5,659 nucleotides of DNA from Rhodospirillaceae bacterium (GCA_947458525.1 CANHAG010000108.1:1-5659); one strand, 5' to 3'; positions 1 through 5,414 are shown, numbered from the stretch's first letter. Program-made: numbers and translations. Notes: a model not told the origin generated them from the letters alone.

Positions 1-1
1 C

Positions 2-79
2 AGGCTGCGTGACGGTAGCTACGCGGAAGCTATCGCTGCGGAAAAAACGGAGGCTTCTCCCGCCCAAGCCGCGCGCTAA
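2..79 (+). CDS. C-terminal end of an unidentified protein (5' truncated by window edge)
   Basis: This reading frame is open from the window edge to a TAA at 77-79 and encodes about 25 residues ending SPAQAAR. The tail is alanine- and glutamate-rich, typical of a flexible C-terminus. The two other + frames look worse: one stops at once, and the other gives a very arginine- and proline-rich peptide. The minus strand has no sustained frame here. The gene would converge on the aldolase, leaving about 20 bp between the two stop codons. No domain is visible, so no function can be given. A short fragment could be open by chance, so this is only moderately supported. Confidence 0.45.
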   Translation, partial: RLRDGSYAEAIAAEKTEASPAQAAR

Positions 80-89
80 CTTAAGCGCG
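72..89. terminator. Possible short hairpin between convergent genes
   Basis: The arms CGCGCT (72-77) and AGCGCG (84-89) are perfectly complementary around a 6-nt loop, and they overlap the stop codon of the left-edge gene. Because it is symmetric it could act on both strands. There is no run of T on either side, so it is a weak candidate for intrinsic termination. It is the only stem seen in the narrow gap between the two convergent genes. Confidence 0.25.
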
Positions 90-100
90 GTTCATGCGCG

Positions 101-1030
101 TCACGCCGCGGCCTGATAAACGCCAATAATCTCACTCAAAAGCGCCAGCGCGTCTGGCTTTTTGCGCTGGAAGGCATTGCGCCCCATGATCGAACCATCG
201 CCACCACCGTCGGCAATCGCCTGCACTTCGGCCAGTACTTCCGCGTTTGATTTTGCGCCGCCGCCCGAGAAAATCACTATCCGCCGGCCGCCGAACGTGG
301 CCTGTTTGATATGGGCGATGCGCTCGGCCAGTGTCGCCACCGGAATTTTTTCCTGCTCATAGATTTTTTTCGCCTCCGTCTGCTCGATATGCGCCGTAGG
401 TGGCTTCACCTTGATGATATGCGCGCCCAGTAATGCCGCGATATGGGCGGCATAGGCGGTGACATCAATGGCGGTTTCGCCATCCTTTGAAAGCCCCGCC
501 CCGCGCGGATACGACCAGATGACAGTGGCAAGCCCCGCAGCCTTGGCTTCCTCGCTGAGCGCGCGGATTTCTTCCATCATATCATAGGCCTGCGCCGAAC
601 CGGGATAGATGGTAAAGCCGATCGCCGCACAGCCCAGCCTGAGGGCATCTTTCACGCTTGCAGTCACCGCCTGATCGGGCGCGGCATCTTTGGGTACGAG
701 CGAATTATTGCTGTTAATTTTTAGAATGGTCGGGATTTTGCCCTTGAACGTATCCGCCCCGGCCTCCAGCATGCCAAGCGGCGCGGCATAGGCATTCAGC
801 CCCGCATCCAGCGCCAGCTCAAAATGATAGTGCGGATTGTACGCCGCCGGATTCGCCGCAAAGCTGCGCGCCGGGCCATGCTCGAACCCCTGATCCACCG
901 GCAGAATCACCATTTTTCCCGTGCCGCCCAGCGTGCCATGCATCAGCAGCCGCGCCAGATTGGCCTTGGTGGCTTCGCTTGCGCCTTCATACCAGCTCAG
1001 CATTGTCTTCACGCGCGGCGTCAGTTGCAT
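101..1030 (-). CDS. fbaB: Class I fructose-bisphosphate aldolase (FbaB/DhnA type)
   Basis: Cytosolic glycolytic and gluconeogenic enzyme that reversibly splits fructose 1,6-bisphosphate into dihydroxyacetone phosphate and glyceraldehyde 3-phosphate through a Schiff base, without metal. The 309-residue product is a TIM barrel of the DhnA/FbaB family and matches alphaproteobacterial members along its whole length. Landmarks are LTPRVK (3-8), GGTGK near 35-39, LPVDQGFEHG (43-52), WSYPRG (172-177, with a tyrosine in the position expected of the acid/base residue), HIIKVKPPT (204-212, where K207 aligns with the family Schiff-base lysine), SGGGAK (255-260) and the phosphate-binding end GSIMGRNAFQR (279-289). 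The frame stays open to an ATG at 1114, but I start at 1030: GGAGAG lies just upstream (1035-1040), homologues begin at this point, and a promoter sits inside the longer version. The flavoenzyme gene lies 132 bp upstream on the same strand but probably belongs to a separate transcript. Function is secure; the start is probable. Confidence 0.93.
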   Translation of the reverse strand: MQLTPRVKTMLSWYEGASEATKANLARLLMHGTLGGTGKMVILPVDQGFEHGPARSFAANPAAYNPHYHFELALDAGLNAYAAPLGMLEAGADTFKGKIPTILKINSNNSLVPKDAAPDQAVTASVKDALRLGCAAIGFTIYPGSAQAYDMMEEIRALSEEAKAAGLATVIWSYPRGAGLSKDGETAIDVTAYAAHIAALLGAHIIKVKPPTAHIEQTEAKKIYEQEKIPVATLAERIAHIKQATFGGRRIVIFSGGGAKSNAEVLAEVQAIADGGGDGSIMGRNAFQRKKPDALALLSEIIGVYQAAA

Positions 1031-1034
1031 GGGG

Positions 1035-1040
1035 CTCTCC
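1035..1040 (-). promoter_or_regulatory. Shine-Dalgarno that sets the aldolase start
   Basis: On the minus strand GGAGAG lies four bases before the ATG at 1030 (GGAG to ATG is six bases). The two in-frame upstream ATGs, at 1042 and 1114, have no comparable site. This favours the 309-residue protein over 313- or 337-residue forms. Confidence 0.65.
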
Positions 1041-1057
1041 ATTATTGCTTTCTGGCC

Positions 1058-1086
1058 TTTAGTAACCTGCCGACAAAAAGTGTCAA
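1058..1086 (-). promoter_or_regulatory. Candidate sigma-70 promoter of the aldolase gene
   Basis: On the minus strand a perfect TTGACA (1086-1081) is followed after 17 bases by ACTAAA (1063-1058), which matches only three of six positions of the -10 consensus. Transcription would begin near 1051, giving a leader of about 20 nt with the GGAGAG site before the ATG at 1030. The promoter lies downstream of the ATG at 1114, an argument against that start. The strong -35 with a weak -10 leaves some doubt. Confidence 0.45.
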
Positions 1087-1162
1087 GCCGTGATGCCCAT
1101 GCGGGGTCAGTCATTAGGATAGAACGGAAAATACGAGAGTATGCTAAAGTGCAGAAGCGTTA

Positions 1163-2656
1163 TCATCTGGTTGCGCGGGCAGAAGATGCGCTACGATCAT
1201 GATCCGACCCATGCCCGATGATCTTTTCAAGATAGGGAGCCCGGCCTTTGGATACCAGTTGGAGCTGATCAATAGCCTGCTGGCCGGAAACCACACCAGC
1301 CTCTATGAACCCGATGCCGTATTCATTGCCGCGCCTGAGGGGAAGGAAACTGCCAGCAACCGACACACCACTTGCAGCCATATTACTGAATGCCTGCCTG
1401 AAACTTTCCGCCATGTTGACCTGTCCTTTGCCGGGGGATGCATAGCAGGGTGATTTTCCGGGGTTACTGAATTCCACGCTTCCCTGCTCAAGTACAAACA
1501 TTTTTTCCGATGTCTGCCCATGAGATCTGGCAAAATCTTCCAGCACATCGCGTATAAGCTGTTTGGGGCTTTTCATATCTTTCGCGCTGGCGAGGAAGGT
1601 CATTTGACCATCAAGCGCGCTCCAGGCCTGATAGCCATGGATGGAAAAGAAGTTGCCATCGCTCATCTTCACGCCGGGTTTAAGTGGCACAGTGAATTTC
1701 ACGCTGTTGGTATATTGCATATCTGCCAGTTTCGCGCGCGTGCCTTGAGGAAGCCCGAGATGCTCCAGCCCCTCGATCTTTGCCAGACTATAGGTAGGTA
1801 ACGCAAGCAGCAGTCGGTCTGTTGTCGCCGGTGGGGTGGCAGTATTTTCGAAATTCAGCTGCAGCTTTTCTCCCTGTTTATCCACGCGCGCCAGCGCCGC
1901 ATTTTCGTGGAATCTGACACCGTGCTGTGTAAGATAGTTTTTGAGTGCATCCACAATTTTTTCTGTACCGCCCTCCACCCGATACGCACAGTCACTTTCC
2001 AATATCTGCTTGTTCGTGGAACTTACTTCATGCACAAACTGGCGTGCATTAATTTCTTCCGGCGCTCGGCCGGATTCCGATACATAGGCCTGCATCGCCA
2101 TTGTCAGAATTTCAGGATCCACCCGGTTCTCATCCATGCCGAACCATTTTTTCACACGCGCAAAAAAAGGAGGAGGGTTCTGCCTAGGGATGGTGGCACC
2201 CATATGTGCCATATATTCTGCAAGCGACATCTGATCGAGCTTTCGTGCGAGCGCACCTTCCGGATTCTGCAGCACCTCTTCCCTGTGACGGCGTATATGG
2301 TAGAATACCGGTTCAAACGCCTCCATGAATTCTGCGCCATTTATGATGCTGCCATCCGCACGCTGAAAGCTCTGTTCCCCCTGGTCGGTCGAAGGAAGAA
2401 GCGGCACGTTAAGCGCCGCGCAGATCGCCCGCAGTTCCGTGTGGGTGCTGTCAATGAATTCTGCTCCCTTGTTTATGACCTTGCCGTCCCGCCAGACGCT
2501 TCGAATCTGCCCCCCCAGACGGTCACTGCCTTCATAAACATCAATAGCAGAGCCGGGCTGGCCCTGCTGAATTGCATAATAGGCAGCAGTCAGTCCCGTG
2601 ATGCCGCCACCAGCAATCGCCAGCCTTTGTGGAGTTCTATTATGGGGTTCTGACAT
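1163..2656 (-). CDS. FAD-dependent amine-oxidase superfamily protein (substrate unknown)
   Basis: A 497-residue flavoprotein of the NAD(P)/FAD-binding Rossmann group that includes flavin monoamine oxidases, HemY-type protoporphyrinogen oxidases and phytoene desaturase-like enzymes. The N-terminus has the dinucleotide fold: a GxGxxG loop at 16-21 (GGGITG), the acidic ribose-binding residue E42 at the end of the second strand, then RLGGQIRS (46-53) and KGAEFID (63-69). The C-terminal FAD-contacting signature of amine oxidases is at about 435-461 (GSFLPLRRGNEYGIGFIEAG then VSGQQA). There is no signal peptide and no clear membrane helix, so it is probably cytoplasmic. The ATG at 2656 has AGGGAAG six bases upstream. 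The GGGITGLTAAYY segment is reminiscent of HemY, but the KGAEFID segment and the C-terminus look more like amine oxidases. No neighbouring gene indicates a pathway, so the substrate is left open. Confidence 0.85.
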   Translation of the reverse strand: MSEPHNRTPQRLAIAGGGITGLTAAYYAIQQGQPGSAIDVYEGSDRLGGQIRSVWRDGKVINKGAEFIDSTHTELRAICAALNVPLLPSTDQGEQSFQRADGSIINGAEFMEAFEPVFYHIRRHREEVLQNPEGALARKLDQMSLAEYMAHMGATIPRQNPPPFFARVKKWFGMDENRVDPEILTMAMQAYVSESGRAPEEINARQFVHEVSSTNKQILESDCAYRVEGGTEKIVDALKNYLTQHGVRFHENAALARVDKQGEKLQLNFENTATPPATTDRLLLALPTYSLAKIEGLEHLGLPQGTRAKLADMQYTNSVKFTVPLKPGVKMSDGNFFSIHGYQAWSALDGQMTFLASAKDMKSPKQLIRDVLEDFARSHGQTSEKMFVLEQGSVEFSNPGKSPCYASPGKGQVNMAESFRQAFSNMAASGVSVAGSFLPLRRGNEYGIGFIEAGVVSGQQAIDQLQLVSKGRAPYLEKIIGHGSDHDRSASSARATR

Positions 2657-2675
2657 CTATAACTTCCCTAATACT

Positions 2676-2690
2676 CTGTAAGGGTAACAG
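2676..2690. promoter_or_regulatory. Imperfect dyad upstream of the flavoenzyme gene
   Basis: CTGTAAGGGTAACAG has CTGT and ACAG arms around a 7-base centre that is itself partly symmetric. It lies 20-34 bases before the flavoenzyme ATG, a usual operator position, next to the ribosome binding site. Arms this short occur often by chance, so it is only a candidate. No convincing -35/-10 pair was found for the flavoenzyme gene. Confidence 0.15.
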
Positions 2691-2738
2691 AACTCAGGCG
2701 GGAGTTTTGTGAAGATTAGATGAAAGTCTGGTAAACCC

Positions 2739-2767
2739 TTGCTCAGATAGTTTGAATTTCATATGTT
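2739..2767 (+). promoter_or_regulatory. Alternative upstream promoter for the ABC ATPase
   Basis: TTGCTC (2739-2744), a 17-base spacer and TATGTT (2762-2767; four of six consensus positions) form a plausible but weak promoter in the AT-rich part of the divergent region. It would give a leader of about 80 nt, but that leader would still lack a ribosome binding site next to the ATG at 2853. I therefore rank it below the downstream candidate. Confidence 0.25.
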
Positions 2768-2814
2768 TTTCACTGATTTTGCTGAAATTTTAACCTCTGG
2801 CGCGTGGATTAGCG

Positions 2815-2843
2815 CTGGCAAGTTTTAAGAATCCCGCTATATC
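2815..2843 (+). promoter_or_regulatory. Candidate promoter for leaderless transcription of the ABC ATPase
   Basis: CTGGCA (2815-2820; four of six) and TATATC (2838-2843; four of six) are separated by exactly 17 bases. The -10 box ends nine bases before the ATG at 2853, so transcription would start on or within a few bases of the start codon. The 20 bases before the ATG contain no purine-rich ribosome binding site, which agrees with a leaderless mRNA. In-frame extension upstream is blocked by a TAA at 2826-2828. Confidence 0.45.
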
Positions 2844-2852
2844 CTGACGCCT

Positions 2853-3782
2853 ATGAGCAGCCCGGCAATTGAAGTAACAAATCTTACCAAAACCTACCGC
2901 AGCAAGAGCGGAGGCACGACGGAGGCGTTGAAAGGTATTTCACTCACCGTGCCGCGCGGGGCATTTTTTGGTCTGCTTGGGCCGAATGGGGCGGGGAAGT
3001 CCACCCTTATCAATATTCTTGCGGGGCTGGTTATCAAGACCTCCGGCAGCGCAAAAATATGTGGGTATGATAGTGAGACCGCACCGCGTCAGGCGCGTGG
3101 TTCCATCGGCGTGGTGCCGCAGGAGCTGGCGCTTGATACGTTTTTCACTGTGCGGCAGGCGCTTGATATCACCGCTGGCTATTACGGCGTGCCGGCGGCC
3201 GCGCGCCGCACGCAGGAAATCATCGAGGCGATGGGGCTGGCCGATAAGGCGGATGCGCCCTCGCGCCGGCTTTCAGGCGGCATGCGGCGCAGGCTTCTGG
3301 TGGGCAAGGCGCTGGTGCATAGCCCGCCGGTGCTGATTTTAGATGAACCAACCGCCGGCGTGGATGTGGAGCTGCGCACCCAGCTATGGGACTATGTGCG
3401 CGGCCTGAATAAACGTGGCACAACGGTGCTGCTGACCACCCATTACCTCGAAGAGGCCGAGGAATTATGCGACGAAATCGCCATCATTAACCATGGCCAG
3501 ATTATCGCACATGACCAGAAAACCGCCCTGATGGGCAAGCTTGATAAAAAACAGATCACCTTTCATTTCACCACGCCACTTGCGGAAATTCCGGCCGCGC
3601 TGGCGGATCTTTCTCCCGCTCTGCGTGAGGGGAAACTGACGCTCGAATACCAGCCCAGCCGCGCGAATATGGATAAAATCTTAACGCGCGTCCGCGATGC
3701 TGGCCTTATCATTCGCGATGTATCGACCGAAGAAGCGGATCTTGAAGATATTTTCCGCACCCTTACCAAACGCGCCGCATAG
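2853..3782 (+). CDS. ABC-2 type exporter ATP-binding protein, YadG family
   Basis: Cytoplasmic ATPase subunit of an ABC exporter, 309 residues, about the length of E. coli YadG (308) and similar to it throughout. All nucleotide-binding motifs are intact: Walker A GPNGAGKST (43-51), Q-loop Q90, signature LSGGM (140-144), Walker B VLILDEP (160-166) with catalytic E165, D-loop GVD (169-171) and H-loop H197 in TTHYLEEAEELC. Residues from about 235 form the C-terminal extension common in drug, polysaccharide and YadG-type ATPases. Such proteins normally pair with a six-helix ABC-2 permease (YadH in E. coli), usually encoded directly downstream. Here a terminator follows, then a convergent gene, and the upstream gene is divergent, so the permease must be elsewhere or missing. 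The transported substrate is unknown. The start at 2853 is set by homologues and an upstream stop codon. There is no Shine-Dalgarno. Confidence 0.93.
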   Translation: MSSPAIEVTNLTKTYRSKSGGTTEALKGISLTVPRGAFFGLLGPNGAGKSTLINILAGLVIKTSGSAKICGYDSETAPRQARGSIGVVPQELALDTFFTVRQALDITAGYYGVPAAARRTQEIIEAMGLADKADAPSRRLSGGMRRRLLVGKALVHSPPVLILDEPTAGVDVELRTQLWDYVRGLNKRGTTVLLTTHYLEEAEELCDEIAIINHGQIIAHDQKTALMGKLDKKQITFHFTTPLAEIPAALADLSPALREGKLTLEYQPSRANMDKILTRVRDAGLIIRDVSTEEADLEDIFRTLTKRAA

Positions 3783-3785
3783 GTT

Positions 3786-3821
3786 ATACTCACGTGAGCA
3801 ATGTATTGCACACGTGAGTAT
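3786..3821. repeat. 36-nt near-perfect palindrome after the ABC gene
   Basis: The outer arms ATACTCACGTG (3786-3796) and CACGTGAGTAT (3811-3821) are exact reverse complements. After a single A/A mismatch the inner arms GCAAT and ATTGC pair around a 2-base centre. Each outer arm contains the smaller palindrome CACGTG. The element begins four bases after the ABC stop codon. As RNA it would form a 16-pair hairpin, but no T-run follows, so it is not a standard terminator. It could protect the mRNA 3' end, bind a protein as DNA, or be a dispersed repeat. Confidence 0.75.
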
Positions 3822-3830
3822 CAAAACCGT

Positions 3831-3850
3831 CCGCCGTAAGCGGCGGTTTT
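3831..3850 (+). terminator. Rho-independent terminator of the ABC ATPase
   Basis: A CCGCCG arm (3831-3836), a TAAG loop and a CGGCGG arm (3841-3846) are followed by TTTT (3847-3850). The stem is short but all GC. It is about 50 bases after the stop codon. The T-run has only four bases before GCGCCGC, and that GCGCCGC can compete for the CGGCGG arm, so termination may be partial or adjustable. Confidence 0.6.
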
Positions 3851-3857
3851 GCGCCGC
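3838..3857. repeat. GC-rich hairpin repeat, copy 1
   Basis: Twenty bases here are identical to 5492-5511. They contain GCGGCG and CGCCGC arms around GTTTTG. The following ~25 bases also resemble the sequence after copy 2 (17 of 24 aligned positions by eye, with one 2-base gap), and there is weaker similarity just before it. In this copy the left arm also serves as the 3' arm of the ABC terminator. It looks like one member of a family of extragenic palindromes, though two copies are little to judge from. Confidence 0.55.
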
Positions 3858-3871
3858 GTAGCGAGCGAGAC

Positions 3872-3901
3872 GCATAAATAATTATGTGTAATTATTTATG
3901 C
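3872..3901. repeat. 30-nt perfect AT-rich palindrome
   Basis: The 13-base arms GCATAAATAATTA (3872-3884) and TAATTATTTATGC (3889-3901) are exact reverse complements around TGTG. The composition contrasts sharply with the GC-rich hairpins on either side. As DNA it could be a protein-binding dyad or extrude as a cruciform. As RNA it is a long but weak hairpin with no T-run after it. No role can be assigned. Confidence 0.7.
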
Positions 3902-3948
3902 ACATGACTAAAATTACCACAGCCGCTTACGCAACCAGTTACCTGCAC

Positions 3949-3977
3949 AAAAAAAACGGGGGCATGCGCCCCCGTTT
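3949..3977 (-). terminator. Rho-independent terminator of the BI-1 family gene
   Basis: The perfect 10-bp arms AAACGGGGGC (3954-3963) and GCCCCCGTTT (3968-3977) flank an ATGC loop. On the minus strand the stem runs into eight consecutive T (complement of the A-run 3949-3956), the classic intrinsic terminator form. It lies about 25 bases after the stop codon at 4002. On the + strand only three T follow, so it may act weakly there against read-through from the ABC gene. Confidence 0.9.
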
Positions 3978-4001
3978 CCCATCTCTCTGATGTGCGGCCG
4001 C

Positions 4002-4748
4002 TTAGCGCCGTTCACCCATAATTCTGAGCAGATTGATGAAGAGATAGATGAAGTCGAAATAAAGCGACAGCGCGCCGAGTATAGAGGCTTTTTTCGCTGC
4101 CTCGCCCGACCCGCCGGTCATGTAGTAAATCTCTTTCACCTTCTGCGTATCATAGGCAGTCAGCCCCAGCGCCAGCAGTACCCCGGCGTAAGACAGGGCA
4201 AGATCCAGCCCGCTCAGCTTGAAGAAGAACACATTGGCGAGCGACACCAGCAGCACCGCCCAGATCCCCACAAACAGGAAAGTGCCCCAGCTCGTAAGGT
4301 CGCGCTTTGTAGTATAGCCATACATGCTGAGCAGACCGAAAGTACCGGCGGTGATGAAAAACACGCGCGCGATGCTCGACCCCGTATAGGCAAGGAAGAT
4401 GGAAAAGAGGCTGAGCCCCATCAGCACCGCATAGCCCCAGAAGGCCATCTGCACAGCCTGTGCGCTCATTTTATGGGCGCGCATGCTTAGCACCAGCACC
4501 ATAGCAAGCGGGGCGAAGGTGATGATCCAGCCCAGCGGCGACATGCTCGCCGAACCGTCGGCCGAGACCTGAAAGATCATGCTGAGGAAAGCCTGCGACT
4601 GGCTGGCCAGATAGGCCACAATCCCGGTCAGCAATATGCCGCTGGTCATGTAGTTATAAACGCGCAGCATGTGGGCGCGTAAGCCCTGATCCACCGCCGT
4701 GGTGGCCTGCGACTGAACATCTGCCTGTGTGCGATTCCATGGTTCCAT
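4002..4748 (-). CDS. Bax inhibitor-1/YccA family membrane protein
   Basis: A 248-residue inner-membrane protein of the BI-1 (TMBIM) family. About seven hydrophobic helices can be read, at roughly 30-50, 72-90, 98-120, 123-144, 153-175, 180-200 and 224-243. Family hallmarks are FGLLSMYGYTTKRDL (137-151), LTAYDTQKVKEIY (196-208) and GALSLYFDFIYLFINLLRIMG (225-245). D200 and D232 sit where the paired aspartates of BsYetJ form a pH-sensitive latch for calcium leak, so a similar ion-conducting role is possible. Bacterial roles are otherwise poorly defined, and E. coli YccA is linked to the FtsH protease. The N-terminal ~25 residues are polar and cytoplasmic. The ATG at 4748 has GAGGAG nine bases upstream. 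The gene is monocistronic: it has its own terminator and a 177-bp gap separates it from the toxin gene upstream. Confidence 0.95.
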   Translation of the reverse strand: MEPWNRTQADVQSQATTAVDQGLRAHMLRVYNYMTSGILLTGIVAYLASQSQAFLSMIFQVSADGSASMSPLGWIITFAPLAMVLVLSMRAHKMSAQAVQMAFWGYAVLMGLSLFSIFLAYTGSSIARVFFITAGTFGLLSMYGYTTKRDLTSWGTFLFVGIWAVLLVSLANVFFFKLSGLDLALSYAGVLLALGLTAYDTQKVKEIYYMTGGSGEAAKKASILGALSLYFDFIYLFINLLRIMGERR

Positions 4749-4784
4749 AATGCGAAACTCCTCGTTAAATAATACCCAAGCGCA

Positions 4785-4813
4785 GATATAGGGTTTTTTT
4801 CTTCAAGATGCAA
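4785..4813 (-). promoter_or_regulatory. Candidate promoter of the BI-1 family gene
   Basis: On the minus strand TTGCAT (4813-4808), a 17-base spacer with a run of seven A, and TATATC (4790-4785) precede the gene. Transcription would start near 4777, giving a leader of about 30 nt that contains the GAGGAG ribosome binding site (4763-4758). The -10 sequence is the same as in the ABC ATPase promoter. Each hexamer matches only moderately. Confidence 0.35.
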
Positions 4814-4824
4814 GGGGGTGAAGG

Positions 4825-4846
4825 TAGCATAGCCGGAGCCATGCTA
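4825..4846. other. Small hairpin in the gap between toxin and BI-1 genes
   Basis: TAGCAT (4825-4830) and ATGCTA (4841-4846) pair. Inside them, after an A/C mismatch, GC pairs with GC around CGGA. It lies downstream of the toxin gene (minus strand) and has no T-run. Apart from the BI-1 promoter, the 177-bp gap holds no other structure and no convincing gene, so this is the only candidate end signal for the toxin operon. Confidence 0.3.
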
Positions 4847-4925
4847 TTATCGGCCTTTGCAAACGCCATGAACATGATGGGCAGAATGTTTGAATGGCCT
4901 GTAACGCTTCCTAAAAACTTCACGT

Positions 4926-5189
4926 TTACTCGCTGTACACATCCCGCCGGTGTCCAATGGATGCAACCGACACCATGCCAGTATCATGGTCAAGATGATA
5001 GAGCACACGATAGTCGCCCACACGCAGGCTGCGCAGATGATGCAAGCTATGGCGCAAGGGCTTGCCAAAACGAAGCGGATCTGTGGCTAGCTTGGTCTCA
5101 ATCGCTTTCTTGATGCGCTGTTTTGCTGCGTGATCAAGGCGTGGTATATCACAGCGAACAACAGAATCCGCATATTGAATGCGCCACAT
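4926..5189 (-). CDS. RelE/ParE family toxin of a type II toxin-antitoxin pair
   Basis: An 87-residue basic protein of the RelE/ParE superfamily. The start WRIQYADSVVRCDIPRL, the helical middle KQRIKKAIETKL, FGKPLRHSLHHLRSLRVGDYRVLY (41-64) and the closing IGHRRDVY (78-85) follow the family pattern. Members are either mRNA-cleaving ribosome-dependent RNases (RelE) or gyrase inhibitors (ParE). R61, R81/R82 and Y85 occupy positions where RelE proteins carry catalytic residues, which favours an RNase, but this is inference from alignment by eye. The start codon is three bases after the antitoxin stop, so the two are translationally linked. The ribosome binding site is weak (GGAAA, six bases before the ATG), consistent with less toxin than antitoxin. 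Length is normal and the frame is intact, so it is probably active. Confidence 0.92.
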   Translation of the reverse strand: MWRIQYADSVVRCDIPRLDHAAKQRIKKAIETKLATDPLRFGKPLRHSLHHLRSLRVGDYRVLYHLDHDTGMVSVASIGHRRDVYSE

Positions 5190-5192
5190 GGA

Positions 5193-5414
5193 TTATTTCC
5201 ATGCGGCATCGTGGCTGATCCATTTCTTGGTGCTCGCAAACCGTTCATCTGCATGCTTTGAAAGCAGAATATCTTCGTGCAGTTCGAGAGCCTCTCGAAT
5301 CAGTTCCGCGGCAGTGGCGGAGATAGATCGATCTTGCCGCGCGGCGAAATTAGCGAGCAGGCCATTTGTTTCTGCATCAAGCATCACCTGAATTCTGGGG
5401 TTTTCTGTGGCCAT
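5193..5414 (-). CDS. Ribbon-helix-helix-like antitoxin
   Basis: A 73-residue protein encoded directly before the RelE/ParE toxin, in the usual antitoxin-first order. Residues 7-13 (RIQVMLD) can form the DNA-binding strand of a ribbon-helix-helix dimer. Residues 14-27 and 31-47 (SISATAAELIREALELH) form the two helices with the typical hydrophobic spacing. The tail from about 48 to 73 should wrap around and neutralise the toxin. The dimer, or its complex with toxin, would repress the operon through the inverted repeat overlapping the promoter. AGGGAG lies six bases before the ATG at 5414, a stronger ribosome binding site than the toxin has. Family assignment is by pattern; exact subfamily is not determined. 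Confidence 0.87.
   Translation of the reverse strand: MATENPRIQVMLDAETNGLLANFAARQDRSISATAAELIREALELHEDILLSKHADERFASTKKWISHDAAWK

Noticed and set aside
1125..1145. Small ATAC/GTAT hairpin followed by T on the minus strand as a terminator for the flavoenzyme gene
   Set aside because: Only four base pairs, mostly AT, so it is too weak to call.
1907..2653. 248-codon open frame on the + strand opposite the flavoenzyme gene
   Set aside because: The peptide is rich in cysteine, histidine, arginine and phenylalanine with no domain pattern, while the minus strand carries clear FAD-binding motifs. It is a shadow frame.
2968..3423. Alternative-frame ORFs inside the ABC ATPase on both strands
   Set aside because: They are by-products of GC-rich third positions in a gene with every expected ABC motif.
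3786..3901. Possible CRISPR or tandem-repeat array from the closely spaced palindromes
   Set aside because: The palindromes differ in sequence and size, there is no repeated unit with spacers, and no cas gene is present.
3806..3911. Loose similarity between the stretch at 3806-3826 and that at 3899-3911 (shared TGCACA, TGA, TA, AAA) as ends of a small inserted element
   Set aside because: The match needs several gaps and gives no inverted termini or target duplication.
3990..4490. 166-codon open frame on the + strand opposite the BI-1 gene
   Set aside because: It is charged, low-complexity sequence antisense to a well-conserved membrane protein, and no ribosome binding site was noticed.
4769..4774. 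TATTAT on the minus strand as a -10 box for the BI-1 gene
   Set aside because: A transcript starting seven bases later would begin inside the GAGGAG ribosome binding site, and no suitable -35 lies 17 bases upstream.
4808..5113. 101-codon + strand frame starting in the gap between BI-1 and the toxin
   Set aside because: Most of it is antisense to the toxin gene, and the unique first ~40 residues show no recognisable motif. An antisense peptide cannot be excluded but is not supported.
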